Made by a program: the position numbers and the translations under genes. This document shows positions 1 through 7,933 of a stretch of 64,000 nt of DNA, piece by piece. Position 1 is the first letter of the stretch. The number at the start of each line of letters is the position of its first letter. The notes under the pieces were generated by a model, which did no database searches, was not told the DNA's origin, and was given only the letters and a program-made list of their open reading frames with translations. The DNA is from Rouxiella aceris (GTDB taxonomy: Bacteria > Pseudomonadota > Gammaproteobacteria > Enterobacterales > Enterobacteriaceae), in the NCBI RefSeq assembly GCF_012933545.1, contig NZ_JAADJU010000008.1:248001-312000 (forward strand). Direction: 5' to 3'.

Positions 1-334
1 CCAGGAAAACTATACCGCCGATTATCGTCTTAGCTGGCATCAGAAAGTCCATGAAGGGCAAACACTGGAGCCTTACAGCCATATTCAGGGTAATGCCGAA
101 CTGGTCTCGGATTCGCTGTCAGATCGCACGCAGTGGGATCAATACAGTAGCGATCTGCTGGGGGGGGTCGGTATGCGTTACAACCTGTGGCTCGGTCAGA
201 CGCACTATAATGCCTGGCCGCATAAAATCAGCTTTGGCCTCGAATATCAGTATGTCTTTACTCAGCGCCAGTCGCAGACCAACGGCCTGGATTACCGCGA
301 TAGCGTGATATTTACTTTGGGAGGGCGCTGGTAA
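1..334 (+). CDS. C-terminal end of an outer-membrane beta-barrel protein (NfrA/BcsC-like?)
   Basis: An open frame enters from the left edge at base 2 and stops with TAA at 332-334, giving about 110 C-terminal residues. The peptide alternates polar and aromatic residues (for example FGLEYQYVF and VIFTLGGRW) and ends in an aromatic residue, as outer-membrane barrel proteins do. The stop overlaps the start of the next gene (TAATG), so the two are probably co-translated. I recall DUF4434 genes beside genes for NfrA-like phage N4 adsorption or exopolysaccharide-export proteins, which makes an NfrA-type C-terminal domain my best guess. The family is uncertain because most of the protein lies outside the window. 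Confidence 0.55.
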   Translation, partial: QENYTADYRLSWHQKVHEGQTLEPYSHIQGNAELVSDSLSDRTQWDQYSSDLLGGVGMRYNLWLGQTHYNAWPHKISFGLEYQYVFTQRQSQTNGLDYRDSVIFTLGGRW

Positions 335-1233
335 TGGCGGCTACTTTTCGTCTGCTGACGGCATTGCTGTTGCTTTGCCCGCTGTGGGCACAGGCGTTTA
401 ACGCCGTGATCTGGCAACCGCAACTGCGTGACCAACAAATTTCTGCCAGCCAATGGCAACAATTAATGCAACGTTTACCGGCGCAAGGCATTGATACCCT
501 GGTGTTGCAATGGAGCCAGTACGGCGATGCCTTTAGCCAGAACGCCGATCGGCAATGGTTGCAGGCGCGAGCCAAAGCCGCCCGTGCTGCCGGATTACGG
601 TTGGTGATCGGTCTGTATGCCGATCCCGAGTTCTTTGAGCGGCAAAAACAGCCGGATGCGGCAGTCAGCGGCTATTTCAACCGCCTGCGCGCCCACGATC
701 GTCAACTTGCCGCCCAGTGGCTTAAGGCGCTGGGTGGGCAGTCGATTAGCGGCTGGTATCTCAGTGCTGAAATTGACGATTTGCGCTGGCGTACACCGCA
801 GTCGCAACAAACATTATTGCAATGGCTGCGGCAAAGTCGCGCCGATCTTAAGCAAATCGCCGACAAGCCGCTGGCGGTCAGCAGCTTTTTTGCCGGCAAT
901 ATGTCGCCAGAAGATTATCACCAACTGCTACAAACTCTGAGCGGCAGCGGAGTGAAAGTCTGGGTTCAGGATGGTGCCGGGGTAGCGCGTCTCGATCCCG
1001 CTGTTCGTCAGCATTATCTTGACCCTCTGCTGCATTGCCCTTCTCCTACCGCAGCGGGGGTGATTTACGAGCGTTTTCGCCCGCGCGCCGATGGCAAGGG
1101 GTTTCAGCCATTGGCCGCAGCCGAGGGGGATAAAACAGCAATATTGCCAGCCGCCGCTACCGGCTGCGCTGGCGATAGCCTTGTCTTTGAATTGCGTTAT
1201 TTGCCGCTATCCAGAGGGATTATGGCCTATTAG
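334..1233 (+). CDS. DUF4434 family exported protein
   Basis: The 299-residue product begins with a signal peptide (hydrophobic residues 7-20, likely cleavage after AQA near residue 21). The rest resembles DUF4434 proteins, which have a TIM-barrel glycosidase-like fold: motifs such as GIDTLVLQWSQYG, a GLRLVIGLY strand and GWYLSAEIDD fit a barrel with acidic residues at strand ends. The enzymatic activity of the family is not established as far as I know. The start codon overlaps the stop of the upstream barrel gene, which suggests one operon for export or processing of a surface polysaccharide. It is convergent with aaaT and the two reading frames overlap by 4 bases (1230-1233). Confidence 0.75.
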   Translation: MAATFRLLTALLLLCPLWAQAFNAVIWQPQLRDQQISASQWQQLMQRLPAQGIDTLVLQWSQYGDAFSQNADRQWLQARAKAARAAGLRLVIGLYADPEFFERQKQPDAAVSGYFNRLRAHDRQLAAQWLKALGGQSISGWYLSAEIDDLRWRTPQSQQTLLQWLRQSRADLKQIADKPLAVSSFFAGNMSPEDYHQLLQTLSGSGVKVWVQDGAGVARLDPAVRQHYLDPLLHCPSPTAAGVIYERFRPRADGKGFQPLAAAEGDKTAILPAAATGCAGDSLVFELRYLPLSRGIMAY

Positions 1234-1736
1234 ATGACAGGCAGAGGCCGTACTCTGCCCATATGATGCACCGCCACCAGTTGTCCATTACGCATGGCAA
1301 ATCCCTCGGCGGTGCCTTCAATCACAAAACCCAGTTTTTTATAAAGCGCCAGCGCCGCCAGGTTATCAACATAGACCGTCAGCTCGACCCGGCTGACGTT
1401 GAGCCAGTCGTCGCACATCGCCAGTACCGCCGCCAACAATTTACTGCCCACCCCTTGCTGATGAAAGTCGGGATGCACGCCCATACCAAAGGTGGCGACG
1501 TGCCGTCGACGCGGAGTGGGGTTGATATGCAGGGTGATCTGACCTACTACCCGTTCGCCAAAGCAGGCGACCAGGTTGTAGGTGCCCGGCTGAATATCCG
1601 CAATGCGTTTTTGCCACAACCCGGCGGCAGGATAAGGGAGCTGTAGCGTATCGCTGTAAACCTGGTACTGACTGTAAAGCTGCTGCAACTGCCGGTAGTC
1701 CTCTGGTTCAACATGGCGGATCTCGATCTGACTCAT
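1230..1736 (-). CDS. aaaT: GNAT N-acetyltransferase AaaT (YhhY)
   Basis: The 168-residue protein is a single GNAT domain that closely matches E. coli YhhY/AaaT, reported to acetylate L-amino acids such as phenylalanine and methionine using acetyl-CoA. Landmarks are IRHVEPEDY at the N-terminus, the acetyl-CoA-binding segment around QQGVGSKLL (residues ~92-100), the ELTVYVDN strand and ALYKKLGF near the end. The neighbourhood also fits: in E. coli yhhY lies beside ryhB, and here RyhB starts about 150 bases away on the other strand. E. coli YhhY is 162 residues, so this protein is complete. Confidence 0.93.
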   Translation of the reverse strand: MSQIEIRHVEPEDYRQLQQLYSQYQVYSDTLQLPYPAAGLWQKRIADIQPGTYNLVACFGERVVGQITLHINPTPRRRHVATFGMGVHPDFHQQGVGSKLLAAVLAMCDDWLNVSRVELTVYVDNLAALALYKKLGFVIEGTAEGFAMRNGQLVAVHHMGRVRPLPVI

Positions 1737-1834
1737 ATAACGCTCCCTGTGCGCGGTTAGTTAACTTCCTAATTTAACGCGCTATCACCGGGAGTCAATT
1801 TGCGGGTTACTGAAAAAAACACTTTACAAGTGCG

Positions 1835-1880
1835 AATGATAATGATTATTATTGCCATGCACTCCGGGGATGACTATTCA
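1835..1880 (+). promoter_or_regulatory. Fur box and promoter of ryhB
   Basis: Bases 1835-1853 read AATGATAATGATTATTATT, a near match to the Fur operator (GATAATGATAATCATTATC). It overlaps a -35-like TTGCCA at 1852-1857. A -10-like TATTCA follows at 1875-1880 with 17-bp spacing, so transcription should begin around 1886. Fur-Fe2+ binding here would repress the small RNA when iron is plentiful, as in E. coli. Confidence 0.85.
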
Positions 1881-1885
1881 TCGTA

Positions 1886-1967
1886 GTCAAACGGGTCTCC
1901 GGAAGGCACGACATTGCTCACATTGCTTCCAGTATTACTTTAGCCAGCCGGGTGCTGGCTTTTTTTT
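1886..1967 (+). ncRNA. ryhB: RyhB iron-starvation small RNA
   Basis: Bases 1906-1967 are almost identical to the core and 3' end of E. coli RyhB: GCACGACATTGCTCACATTG, then CTTCCAGTATTACTT, then the terminator hairpin AGCCAGC-CGGGT-GCTGGCT with a T run. RyhB base-pairs with mRNAs of iron-using proteins with the help of Hfq when iron is scarce; the conserved CACATTGCT stretch is the seed region. The first ~20 nucleotides differ from E. coli, so the 5' end at about 1886 is inferred from promoter spacing. Its position between aaaT and yhhW matches the E. coli locus, although no yhhX gene is present here. Confidence 0.93.
1942..1967 (+). terminator. RyhB intrinsic terminator
   Basis: The stem AGCCAGC (1942-1948) pairs with GCTGGCT (1954-1960) across a 5-base loop, followed by seven T residues. 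The 3' U tract doubles as the Hfq-binding site in RyhB. Confidence 0.93.
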
Positions 1968-2135
1968 ATCTTTTTTTCATTGCTGCACTGATTTTCCAGC
2001 CGTTTTATTCCTGCAAATCCTTTGCATTAGCGCTCGATAACTTGTTCAATTTTTTTGAGTAGAGGGGTTAACTTTTTACGCTTTCTTATTCTCTGGCGTT
2101 GACTAGACTAAAGAAAACATTGAGGAGAGTTGAAC

Positions 2136-2831
2136 ATGATCTACTTACGCAAAGCACAAGACCGCGGTCACGCTAACCATGGTTGGCTGGATAGCTGGCA
2201 TACATTCTCTTTTGCCGATTATTACGATCCGAACTTTATGGGCTTTTCGGCCCTGCGAGTGATTAATGAAGATGTGATCGATGCCGGTCAGGGTTTTGGC
2301 ACCCATCCGCATAAAGATATGGAAATTTTGACCTATGTGTTGTCGGGGACGGTTGAACACCAGGACAGCATGGGTAACAAAGAGCAGATCCAGGCCGGTG
2401 AGTTTCAGATTATGAGTGCCGGGACCGGGGTAAAACACTCTGAATATAACGGTAATAAAGATCGCCCGCTGCACCTGTATCAGATCTGGATTATTCCTGA
2501 TACCAAAGGGCTGGAACCTCGCTATGAGCAACGCATTTTTGATGCGCCACAGGGCCGCCAACTGGTATTGTCGCCGGATGCCCGCGAGGGGTCACTGAAG
2601 GTCTTCCAGGATATGGAGCTTTCCCGCTGGGCGTTGCAACAGGGTGAAGAGAGCCAATACAGCATTGCGGCCAATCGCCGTGTGTGGATCCAGGTGGTTA
2701 AAGGCAATCTGAGCATCAATGGTCAGACAGTCACTACCAGCGATGCGTTGGCTATCTGGGATGAAACGGCGCTGACCCTGCATGCTGCAGAAGACAGCGA
2801 AATTCTGCTGTTTGATTTGCCGCCGGTATAA
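2136..2831 (+). CDS. yhhW: Pirin-family quercetinase YhhW
   Basis: The product (231 residues from ATG 2136) closely matches E. coli YhhW, a bicupin pirin-like protein that can act as quercetin 2,3-dioxygenase in vitro; its physiological role is unclear. The metal-binding histidines are visible in GTHPHKDMEIL (residues ~55-65) and TVEHQD/VKHSEY, typical of the pirin N-terminal cupin. I chose ATG 2136 over an upstream in-frame TTG at 2130 because MIYLRKA matches the E. coli N-terminus and GAGGAG sits 8-13 bases upstream. The gene is monocistronic: a strong terminator follows. Confidence 0.93.
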   Translation: MIYLRKAQDRGHANHGWLDSWHTFSFADYYDPNFMGFSALRVINEDVIDAGQGFGTHPHKDMEILTYVLSGTVEHQDSMGNKEQIQAGEFQIMSAGTGVKHSEYNGNKDRPLHLYQIWIIPDTKGLEPRYEQRIFDAPQGRQLVLSPDAREGSLKVFQDMELSRWALQQGEESQYSIAANRRVWIQVVKGNLSINGQTVTTSDALAIWDETALTLHAAEDSEILLFDLPPV

Positions 2832-2853
2832 GTTGCTGGTTTTGCCAATATCA

Positions 2854-2877
2854 GGGCGACGCGAGTCGCCCTTTTTT
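2854..2877 (+). terminator. yhhW intrinsic terminator
   Basis: GGGCGAC (2854-2860), a GCGA tetraloop and GTCGCCC (2865-2871) form a 7-bp GC-rich stem followed by six T residues. Confidence 0.92.
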
Positions 2878-3131
2878 ATGGGATGAAAGGGGCGTTGACT
2901 CTATTTGCCGATTTCTTTGCTGGTGGGAACCTCCGTGCCTGTAACCAGTTGAACTTATATTGACGATCGCTGGTGTACCATTATTTTGTGCATTAAACGC
3001 TAATAGATTAAATAAATAGCCACTGTAAATACTACAGGGGACGGCGTGCACATACTTTATAATTTATGAAGAATTTTTTCTGTCGTTAAAAATCCTTCTT
3101 ATTTAATATTAATTAAAGTGTGGAGTATTCT

Positions 3132-3545
3132 ATGAATAAAACAACAAGCTTTATTTTATTAACGGTGCTGTTATCCCCTGCGGTGTGGGCGGCCAGCTGT
3201 CCGTCGGTAACTTCCGTGCAGAAAGGCTGTGATGAGGGCGACTGTAAAAAAATATCTTTTGAAGATGAAAACGGCAAGTGGGCAGGCAGCCAGAGTGGGC
3301 TGATCTCACGTGATATTAATCATTTTTTACAAGCGACACGCGTAAAAATGTATGGTGGAGAGGGCATTAACTGTACTTATAAAACTCAGGGCGATGGCCG
3401 GGTGAATATTTCCTTTCTCGGTAAAGAAGATAAGTTGTATTCTTTTAAACTCTCCGATAAATGGCTTGATCAGCAGGATGATATCGCTATTTGTACCGCT
3501 ACGTCCCACACCCACTGCAGCTTTGAGCCGAAGATAGCAGAATAA
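3132..3545 (+). CDS. Small exported cysteine-rich protein of unknown function
   Basis: From ATG 3132 the product is 137 residues: a signal peptide (hydrophobic residues 7-19, probable cleavage after VWA) and a ~115-residue mature domain with six cysteines, enough for three disulfides in the periplasm or outside the cell. The segment ENGKWAGSQSG recalls DUF3757-type small secreted proteins, but I am not sure of the family. ATG 3132 is preferred over an upstream in-frame start because the signal peptide begins there and GGAG lies 9-12 bases upstream. The gene and its flanks (2880-3131 and 3546-3854) are markedly AT-rich compared with neighbours, suggesting acquired DNA. No other gene or clear terminator was seen in those flanks. 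Confidence 0.72.
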   Translation: MNKTTSFILLTVLLSPAVWAASCPSVTSVQKGCDEGDCKKISFEDENGKWAGSQSGLISRDINHFLQATRVKMYGGEGINCTYKTQGDGRVNISFLGKEDKLYSFKLSDKWLDQQDDIAICTATSHTHCSFEPKIAE

Positions 3546-3854
3546 CTTTTTTCGGATGAGTATGGCCTTGCGCCACGGACTATTGCGGGGTGTTTGGCCA
3601 TGTTCCGGATGCACTATCATATAAAGTAGCGTCAGCTTGTCAGTTGAACTATTGATACCCTTTCCTGTTTGTTTTATTTATTTCAATGAAATGGCCGTTG
3701 TTATTTTGTTTACTTCTCGGCAGAGGAAATGGTTTTAATTTTATTTTCTCATGCTAGAGTGTTCCCTCTGGATACCTTAATGGCTATCCGGAACTCATTT
3801 ATTTATTTAATTCTCGTCTGGACTAGACGGGGTGCGATACTTTATGGATGATTT

Positions 3855-4427
3855 ATGAAAAAACTGACTGCATTTGCTCTGCTTATTGGTTCAATCACTT
3901 TATCGCCTCTGGCGATCGCCAGTAACTCGACGGTGAGTTTGGGCTATGCTCACAGCGATATAAAGGATGTGTCGGGTATTAATGGCATCAATATGAAATA
4001 TCGCTATGAGTGGGACTCGCCACTGAGCATCATAAGTTCACTGACTTATATGTCAGGAAGCAAAGACTTTTTCGATAGCACTAGCACCTATAACTACCGT
4101 ACCACAGAAAATTTTAAATATTATTCATTGAGCGCCGGCCCTGCCTATCGTATTAATCAGTATGTCAGTTTATACGGTCTGATTGGGTTAAATTATAATA
4201 AAGTGGATGCCAATTTTGTGCAGTCTGGCAAAGGGAATAATTCCACTACCCTTTATCAGCAAAACTTCAATATGAGAAAAACATCCGTAATGTATGGTTT
4301 TGGGGTACAGGTTAATCCGACGAAAAACCTGATGCTGGATCTGGGCTATGAAGGCTCACGTATTAAAGATGACTTTAAAAGCTACCACATTAATGGCTTT
4401 AATATCGGTGTAGGTTACCGTTTTTAA
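3855..4427 (+). CDS. Ail/Lom/OmpX-family outer-membrane protein
   Basis: The 190-residue product has a signal peptide (cleavage after AIAS, about residue 23) and an eight-stranded barrel pattern: GYAHSDIKDVSGINGINMKYRYEW at the start, YYSLSAGPAYRIN and SLYGLIGLNYNK in the middle, and a terminal GFNIGVGYRF ending in phenylalanine, the outer-membrane assembly signal. This is the layout of Ail, PagC, Lom and OmpX. Family members contribute to adhesion, serum resistance or envelope stress tolerance; the exact role here cannot be told from sequence. Codon use is AT-rich like the preceding gene and the long extracellular loops (residues ~60-75 and ~115-130) are the variable part. Confidence 0.88.
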   Translation: MKKLTAFALLIGSITLSPLAIASNSTVSLGYAHSDIKDVSGINGINMKYRYEWDSPLSIISSLTYMSGSKDFFDSTSTYNYRTTENFKYYSLSAGPAYRINQYVSLYGLIGLNYNKVDANFVQSGKGNNSTTLYQQNFNMRKTSVMYGFGVQVNPTKNLMLDLGYEGSRIKDDFKSYHINGFNIGVGYRF

Positions 4428-4435
4428 TCCCCCGT

Positions 4436-4459
4436 TTCGCCCGGCTGATGTTGGGCGAA
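4436..4459 (+). terminator. Possible terminator after the Ail-like gene
   Basis: TTCGCCC (4436-4442) pairs with GGGCGAA (4453-4459) across a 10-base loop, 9 bases after the stop codon. Only a short T run (CCTTTGG) follows, so termination may be weak. The rest of 4460-4676 shows no gene and presumably carries the gntR promoter. Confidence 0.45.
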
Positions 4460-4676
4460 CCTTTGGCCAGGCAAACGAGATCGGGCTAAATCTCATCGGC
4501 ATATAAAAAACGGGCTAAATTGTTTCCATCTCAGCTTTTAATGACCGAATTGGCAGAAATGATATCGCAGGTCGCACTTTGCCCAGCTATTTAGCGCATG
4601 GATACTGTTTTTGTGCCAAATGAGGGCATTTTTTGCTAAAATTTCTGCTTGTTCCCTTGATCCCAGTTCATTGAAA

Positions 4677-5672
4677 ATGAAGAAAAAAAGGCCAGTACTT
4701 CAGGACGTCGCCGACCGGGTGGGTGTCACCAAAATGACGGTAAGCCGTTATTTACGCAATCCGGGACAGGTTTCGCTGCTGTTGCAGGAGAAAATTTCTG
4801 CTGCACTGGATGAACTGGGCTATATCCCCAACCGCGCGCCGGATATCCTTTCAAACGCCAAAAGCCGTGCCATTGGCGTGTTGCTGCCGTCATTAACCAA
4901 CCAGGTTTTTGCAGAAGTGCTGCGCGGGATTGAGAGCGTTACCGATATTCACGGTTACCAGACCATGCTGGCGCACTATGGTTACAGCGCAGAGCGTGAA
5001 GAGCAGCGGCTGACCTCGCTGCTGTCCTACAATATCGATGGACTGATCCTGTCGGAGCGTAATCACTCTGCTCGGACATTAAAGATGATTGAAGTTGCCG
5101 GTATCCCGGTGATCGAAATGATGGACTGCGTCTCACCCTGCGTTGATTTGGCGGTAGGGTTTAACAATTTTGAAGCAGCACGGCAGATGACTCAGCAAAT
5201 TATTGCCCGTGGTCATCGCCACGTGGTGTACTTCGGTGCGCGTCAGGATGAGCGTACGCTGATCAAGCAGCAGGGTTATGAGCAGGCAATGCGGGAGTCA
5301 GGTTTGGAGCCTTATAGCGTCATGACAACGCGTTCCTCGAACTATACGTCGGGCGGTGAACTGATGCGTCAGGCGCAGCGTGATTATCCGCAAATGGACA
5401 GTATTTTTTGTACCAACGATGACCTGGCGGCCGGGGCATTTTTTGAATGCCTGCGTCAGGGATTGCATATTCCGTCACAGATGGCGATTGCCGGTTTCCA
5501 CGGCCATGATATGGGCCAGGCTATGGAGCCCAAGCTGGCCAGCGTGCTGACCCCTCGTGAACGCATGGGGCAGATCACCGCCGAGCGGCTGCTGGCGCGG
5601 CTGCGCGGCGAAGAAGTCGCGCCCCGAATGGTTGACGTGGGTTTTACCATCTCTCCGGGCGGCAGTATTTAA
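4677..5672 (+). CDS. gntR: LacI-family gluconate repressor GntR
   Basis: From ATG 4677 the protein is 331 residues, the same length as E. coli GntR and highly similar (MKKKRPVLQDVADRVGVTKM at the start, FTISPGGSI at the end). Residues 7-26 form the LacI-type helix-turn-helix and the YIPNRAPDIL hinge helix follows; residues ~60-331 are the periplasmic-binding-protein-like domain that binds gluconate. An in-frame start at 4611 would add 22 residues absent from the E. coli protein, so it was not used. GntR represses gluconate uptake and phosphorylation genes; two matching operators lie at 6286-6313. gntR is convergent with gntK, with only 19 bases between them. Confidence 0.95.
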   Translation: MKKKRPVLQDVADRVGVTKMTVSRYLRNPGQVSLLLQEKISAALDELGYIPNRAPDILSNAKSRAIGVLLPSLTNQVFAEVLRGIESVTDIHGYQTMLAHYGYSAEREEQRLTSLLSYNIDGLILSERNHSARTLKMIEVAGIPVIEMMDCVSPCVDLAVGFNNFEAARQMTQQIIARGHRHVVYFGARQDERTLIKQQGYEQAMRESGLEPYSVMTTRSSNYTSGGELMRQAQRDYPQMDSIFCTNDDLAAGAFFECLRQGLHIPSQMAIAGFHGHDMGQAMEPKLASVLTPRERMGQITAERLLARLRGEEVAPRMVDVGFTISPGGSI

Positions 5673-5691
5673 ACCGCCCCGAGATTGTGAA

Positions 5692-6225
5692 TCAAACCTG
5701 AGGCTTGATTTTCACATTGGCTTTTTCCAGCGCTGCCACGCAGCGCTTGACCACGCCTTCAACCTGGTGGTCAATATTGACTCGCAGCACATCGGGTTCG
5801 TCTTCTGCGGGCTCTTCCAATGCTTCGAACTGGCTTTTCAGCATGTCCGGGGAGAAGAAGTGACCGGAGCGCGCCTGCAAACGTTGCAAAATCACCTCCT
5901 CACTGCCTTTCAGATAAAGAAACAGGATGTTTTCATTGCCTTTACGCAAGGCGTCACGATAGCGACGTTTTAGCGCCGAACAGACAATGATGCCGACTTC
6001 GTTTTTATGCTCAAGGCTATAAGCCGCGTCGCTCAACCTTTCCAGCCAGGGAGCACGGTCTTCGTCGTTTAACGGATGCCCGCTCGCCATTTTTTGAATA
6101 TTGGCGCGAGGGTGCAGATCGTCACCGTCAATGAATTTGGCATTAATCGCCCTTGCTACGGCTGCGCCTACGGTAGATTTACCGCTGCCAGACACACCCA
6201 TCAAAATGATGCTTTGTCCTGCCAT
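5692..6225 (-). CDS. gntK: Gluconokinase GntK
   Basis: The 177-residue enzyme phosphorylates D-gluconate to 6-phosphogluconate for the Entner-Doudoroff and pentose phosphate pathways. It shows the Walker A loop GVSGSGKST (residues ~11-19), the FIDGDDLHP substrate segment and the ALKRRYRD motif of thermoresistant-type gluconokinases. In E. coli gntK follows gntR in one operon; here it is on the opposite strand, convergent with gntR and divergent from gntT, with the shared control region at 6226-6470 holding the GntR and CRP sites. Confidence 0.95.
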   Translation of the reverse strand: MAGQSIILMGVSGSGKSTVGAAVARAINAKFIDGDDLHPRANIQKMASGHPLNDEDRAPWLERLSDAAYSLEHKNEVGIIVCSALKRRYRDALRKGNENILFLYLKGSEEVILQRLQARSGHFFSPDMLKSQFEALEEPAEDEPDVLRVNIDHQVEGVVKRCVAALEKANVKIKPQV

Positions 6226-6285
6226 AAGTATGATCTCTGTCCCATATTTAGAATATACCCGTCCGGGCGATTCCTTATATTAGCA

Positions 6286-6313
6286 TGTTACCGGTATCAT
6301 GATACCGGTAACA
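6286..6313. promoter_or_regulatory. Pair of abutting GntR operators between gntK and gntT
   Basis: Bases 6286-6313 form a 28-bp perfect inverted repeat. It can be read as two directly adjoining 14-bp sites, TGTTACCGGTATCA (6286-6299) and TGATACCGGTAACA (6300-6313). Each has the ACCGGT core with a central CG expected of LacI-family operators and resembles the known E. coli GntR motif. Their place between divergent gntK and gntT suggests joint repression of both genes in the absence of gluconate. Confidence 0.85.
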
Positions 6314-6321
6314 AATGGAGG

Positions 6322-6337
6322 TGTGACTAATATCACA
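6322..6337. promoter_or_regulatory. CRP-cAMP site upstream of gntT
   Basis: TGTGA (6322-6326), six bases, and TCACA (6333-6337) make a perfect CRP core. It lies 8 bases from the GntR operators and about 140 bases before the gntT start, with a candidate -10 (TAAGAT, 6367-6372) downstream. Catabolite activation of gluconate uptake is known in E. coli. Confidence 0.85.
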
Positions 6338-6470
6338 AAGGAACCGGAGTAAATTTTAGCGCGGTTTAAGATACAGGCCGATGCTAAACCCGCAAACTTA
6401 CAAAAGAATATCACTCGCGCAATATCTGCCTGATTTTATCAGTTCGGGTAAATGTGGAAGGGGAAAAGTT

Positions 6471-7787
6471 ATGCCATTAGTTATTGTCGCAGTTGGCGTA
6501 TTACTGCTGCTGTTACTTATGATCCGATTCAAATTAAATGGTTTTATCGCGCTGATTTTGGTCGCGCTTGCCGTAGGCGTTATGCAGGGCATGCCGGTCG
6601 ATAAGGTGATCACATCAATTAAAAATGGGGTGGGGGGAACACTCGGCAGTCTGGCGCTGATTATGGGTTTTGGTGCCATGCTGGGCAAACTATTGGCTGA
6701 CTGTGGTGGTGCACAACGTATTGCCACGACGCTGATTGCCAAATTTGGTAAGCAATATATTCAGTGGGCTCTGGTGATCACCGGCTTTATCGTCGGTTTT
6801 GCCTTGTTCTACGAAGTGGGCTTTGTGCTGATGCTGCCGCTGGTGTTCTCCATCGCTGCTTCTGCGCGTCTGCCGCTGCTGTACGTGGGTGTGCCAATGG
6901 CTGCGGCCCTGTCGGTGACTCACGGCTTTTTACCACCGCATCCGGGTCCTACCGCCATTGCTACCATCTTCCACGCCGATATGGGCAAGACGCTGCTGTT
7001 TGGTGCGATTCTCGGTATTCCAACGGTGATCCTGGCCGGACCGGTCTATGCCCGCTTCCTGAAAGGCATTGATAAACCGGTTCCTGAAGGTCTGTTCAAC
7101 CCGAAAACCTTTACTGAAGAAGAAATGCCAGGTTTTGGCGTCAGTGTTGCCACTTCGCTGGTACCGGTGATTTTGATGGCATTCCGCGCCATTGCCGAAA
7201 TGATTTTGCCAAAAGGTCACCCGATCCTCTCCTACGCCGAGTTCTTTGGTGATCCGGTGATGGCTACGCTGATTGCAGTACTGATTGCTATCTTCACCTT
7301 TGGTCTTAACCGTGGTCGTAAAATGGATGAAGTGATGGCGACCATCACCGAGTCGATTAAAATCATTGCCATGATGTTGTTAATCATTGGTGGTGGCGGT
7401 GCATTCAAACAGGTGCTGGTTGACAGCGGTGTGGATAAGTTTATCGCTCAAATCATGCAAGGCAGTACGCTGTCTCCGATTTTACTGGCCTGGACTATTG
7501 CGGCAGTATTGCGTATTGCGCTGGGGTCGGCGACGGTGGCGGCGATCACCGCCGGGGGTATTGCCGCACCGCTGATTGCCTCGACGGGCGCAAGTCCTGA
7601 GTTGATGGTTATTGCGGTAGGTTCCGGTAGCGTGATTTTCTCCCACGTTAACGATCCTGGTTTCTGGTTGTTTAAAGAGTATTTTAACCTGACCATTGTC
7701 GAAACCATGAAGTCCTGGTCTGTGCTGGAAACTATTATTTCCGTGTGCGGTCTGGTTGGCTGCCTGCTGTTGTCTACGGTGGTATAA
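6471..7787 (+). CDS. gntT: High-affinity gluconate:H+ symporter GntT
   Basis: From ATG 6471 the protein has 438 residues, as in E. coli GntT, and matches it along its length (MPLVIVAVGV start, GGTLGSLALIMGFGAMLGK, HGFLPPHPGPTAIA, IVFSHVNDPGFWLFKE-type segment near the end). It is a polytopic inner-membrane permease of the GntP family. A longer frame from 6381 would add 30 residues absent from the family, while GAAGGGG lies 8-14 bases before ATG 6471. Among paralogues it resembles GntT more than low-affinity GntU, which occupies the equivalent place after gntK in E. coli. Expression should respond to GntR and CRP through the sites at 6286-6337. Confidence 0.94.
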   Translation: MPLVIVAVGVLLLLLLMIRFKLNGFIALILVALAVGVMQGMPVDKVITSIKNGVGGTLGSLALIMGFGAMLGKLLADCGGAQRIATTLIAKFGKQYIQWALVITGFIVGFALFYEVGFVLMLPLVFSIAASARLPLLYVGVPMAAALSVTHGFLPPHPGPTAIATIFHADMGKTLLFGAILGIPTVILAGPVYARFLKGIDKPVPEGLFNPKTFTEEEMPGFGVSVATSLVPVILMAFRAIAEMILPKGHPILSYAEFFGDPVMATLIAVLIAIFTFGLNRGRKMDEVMATITESIKIIAMMLLIIGGGGAFKQVLVDSGVDKFIAQIMQGSTLSPILLAWTIAAVLRIALGSATVAAITAGGIAAPLIASTGASPELMVIAVGSGSVIFSHVNDPGFWLFKEYFNLTIVETMKSWSVLETIISVCGLVGCLLLSTVV

Positions 7788-7798
7788 CCCTGCCTTAT

Positions 7799-7827
7799 CC
7801 CGCTCCTGCTTTGGCAGCAGGAGCGGG
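7799..7827 (+). terminator. gntT terminator
   Basis: CCCGCTCCTGC (7799-7809) pairs with GCAGGAGCGGG (7817-7827), an 11-bp stem with a 7-base loop, 12 bases after the gntT stop. The following run (CATTTCTG) is only moderately T-rich. Confidence 0.75.
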
Positions 7828-7933
7828 CATTTCTGTCTGTCCCCCTTTGCAAATAAATGTTCAAGTAAGATGAAAGCGCAAGAAAATTATGGCTCAATGT
7901 CGGCCAAATAATTTTTGAGGTGGAATTTTTCTT

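Noticed and set aside
1852-2040. 62-residue open frame between aaaT and yhhW
   Set aside because: It lies over the RyhB gene, including its promoter and terminator, and has no ribosome-binding site.
4611-4676. Longer N-terminus for GntR
   Set aside because: The 22 extra residues do not occur in E. coli GntR, which starts with the same MKKKRPVLQD as from 4677.
5657-5679. GGGCGG/CCGCCC hairpin at the gntR stop as a terminator
   Set aside because: Only 6 bp, overlaps the stop codon and has no T run on either strand; not listed as a terminator.
6381-6470. Longer N-terminus for GntT
   Set aside because: It would add 30 non-hydrophobic residues foreign to the family, while a good Shine-Dalgarno precedes ATG 6471.
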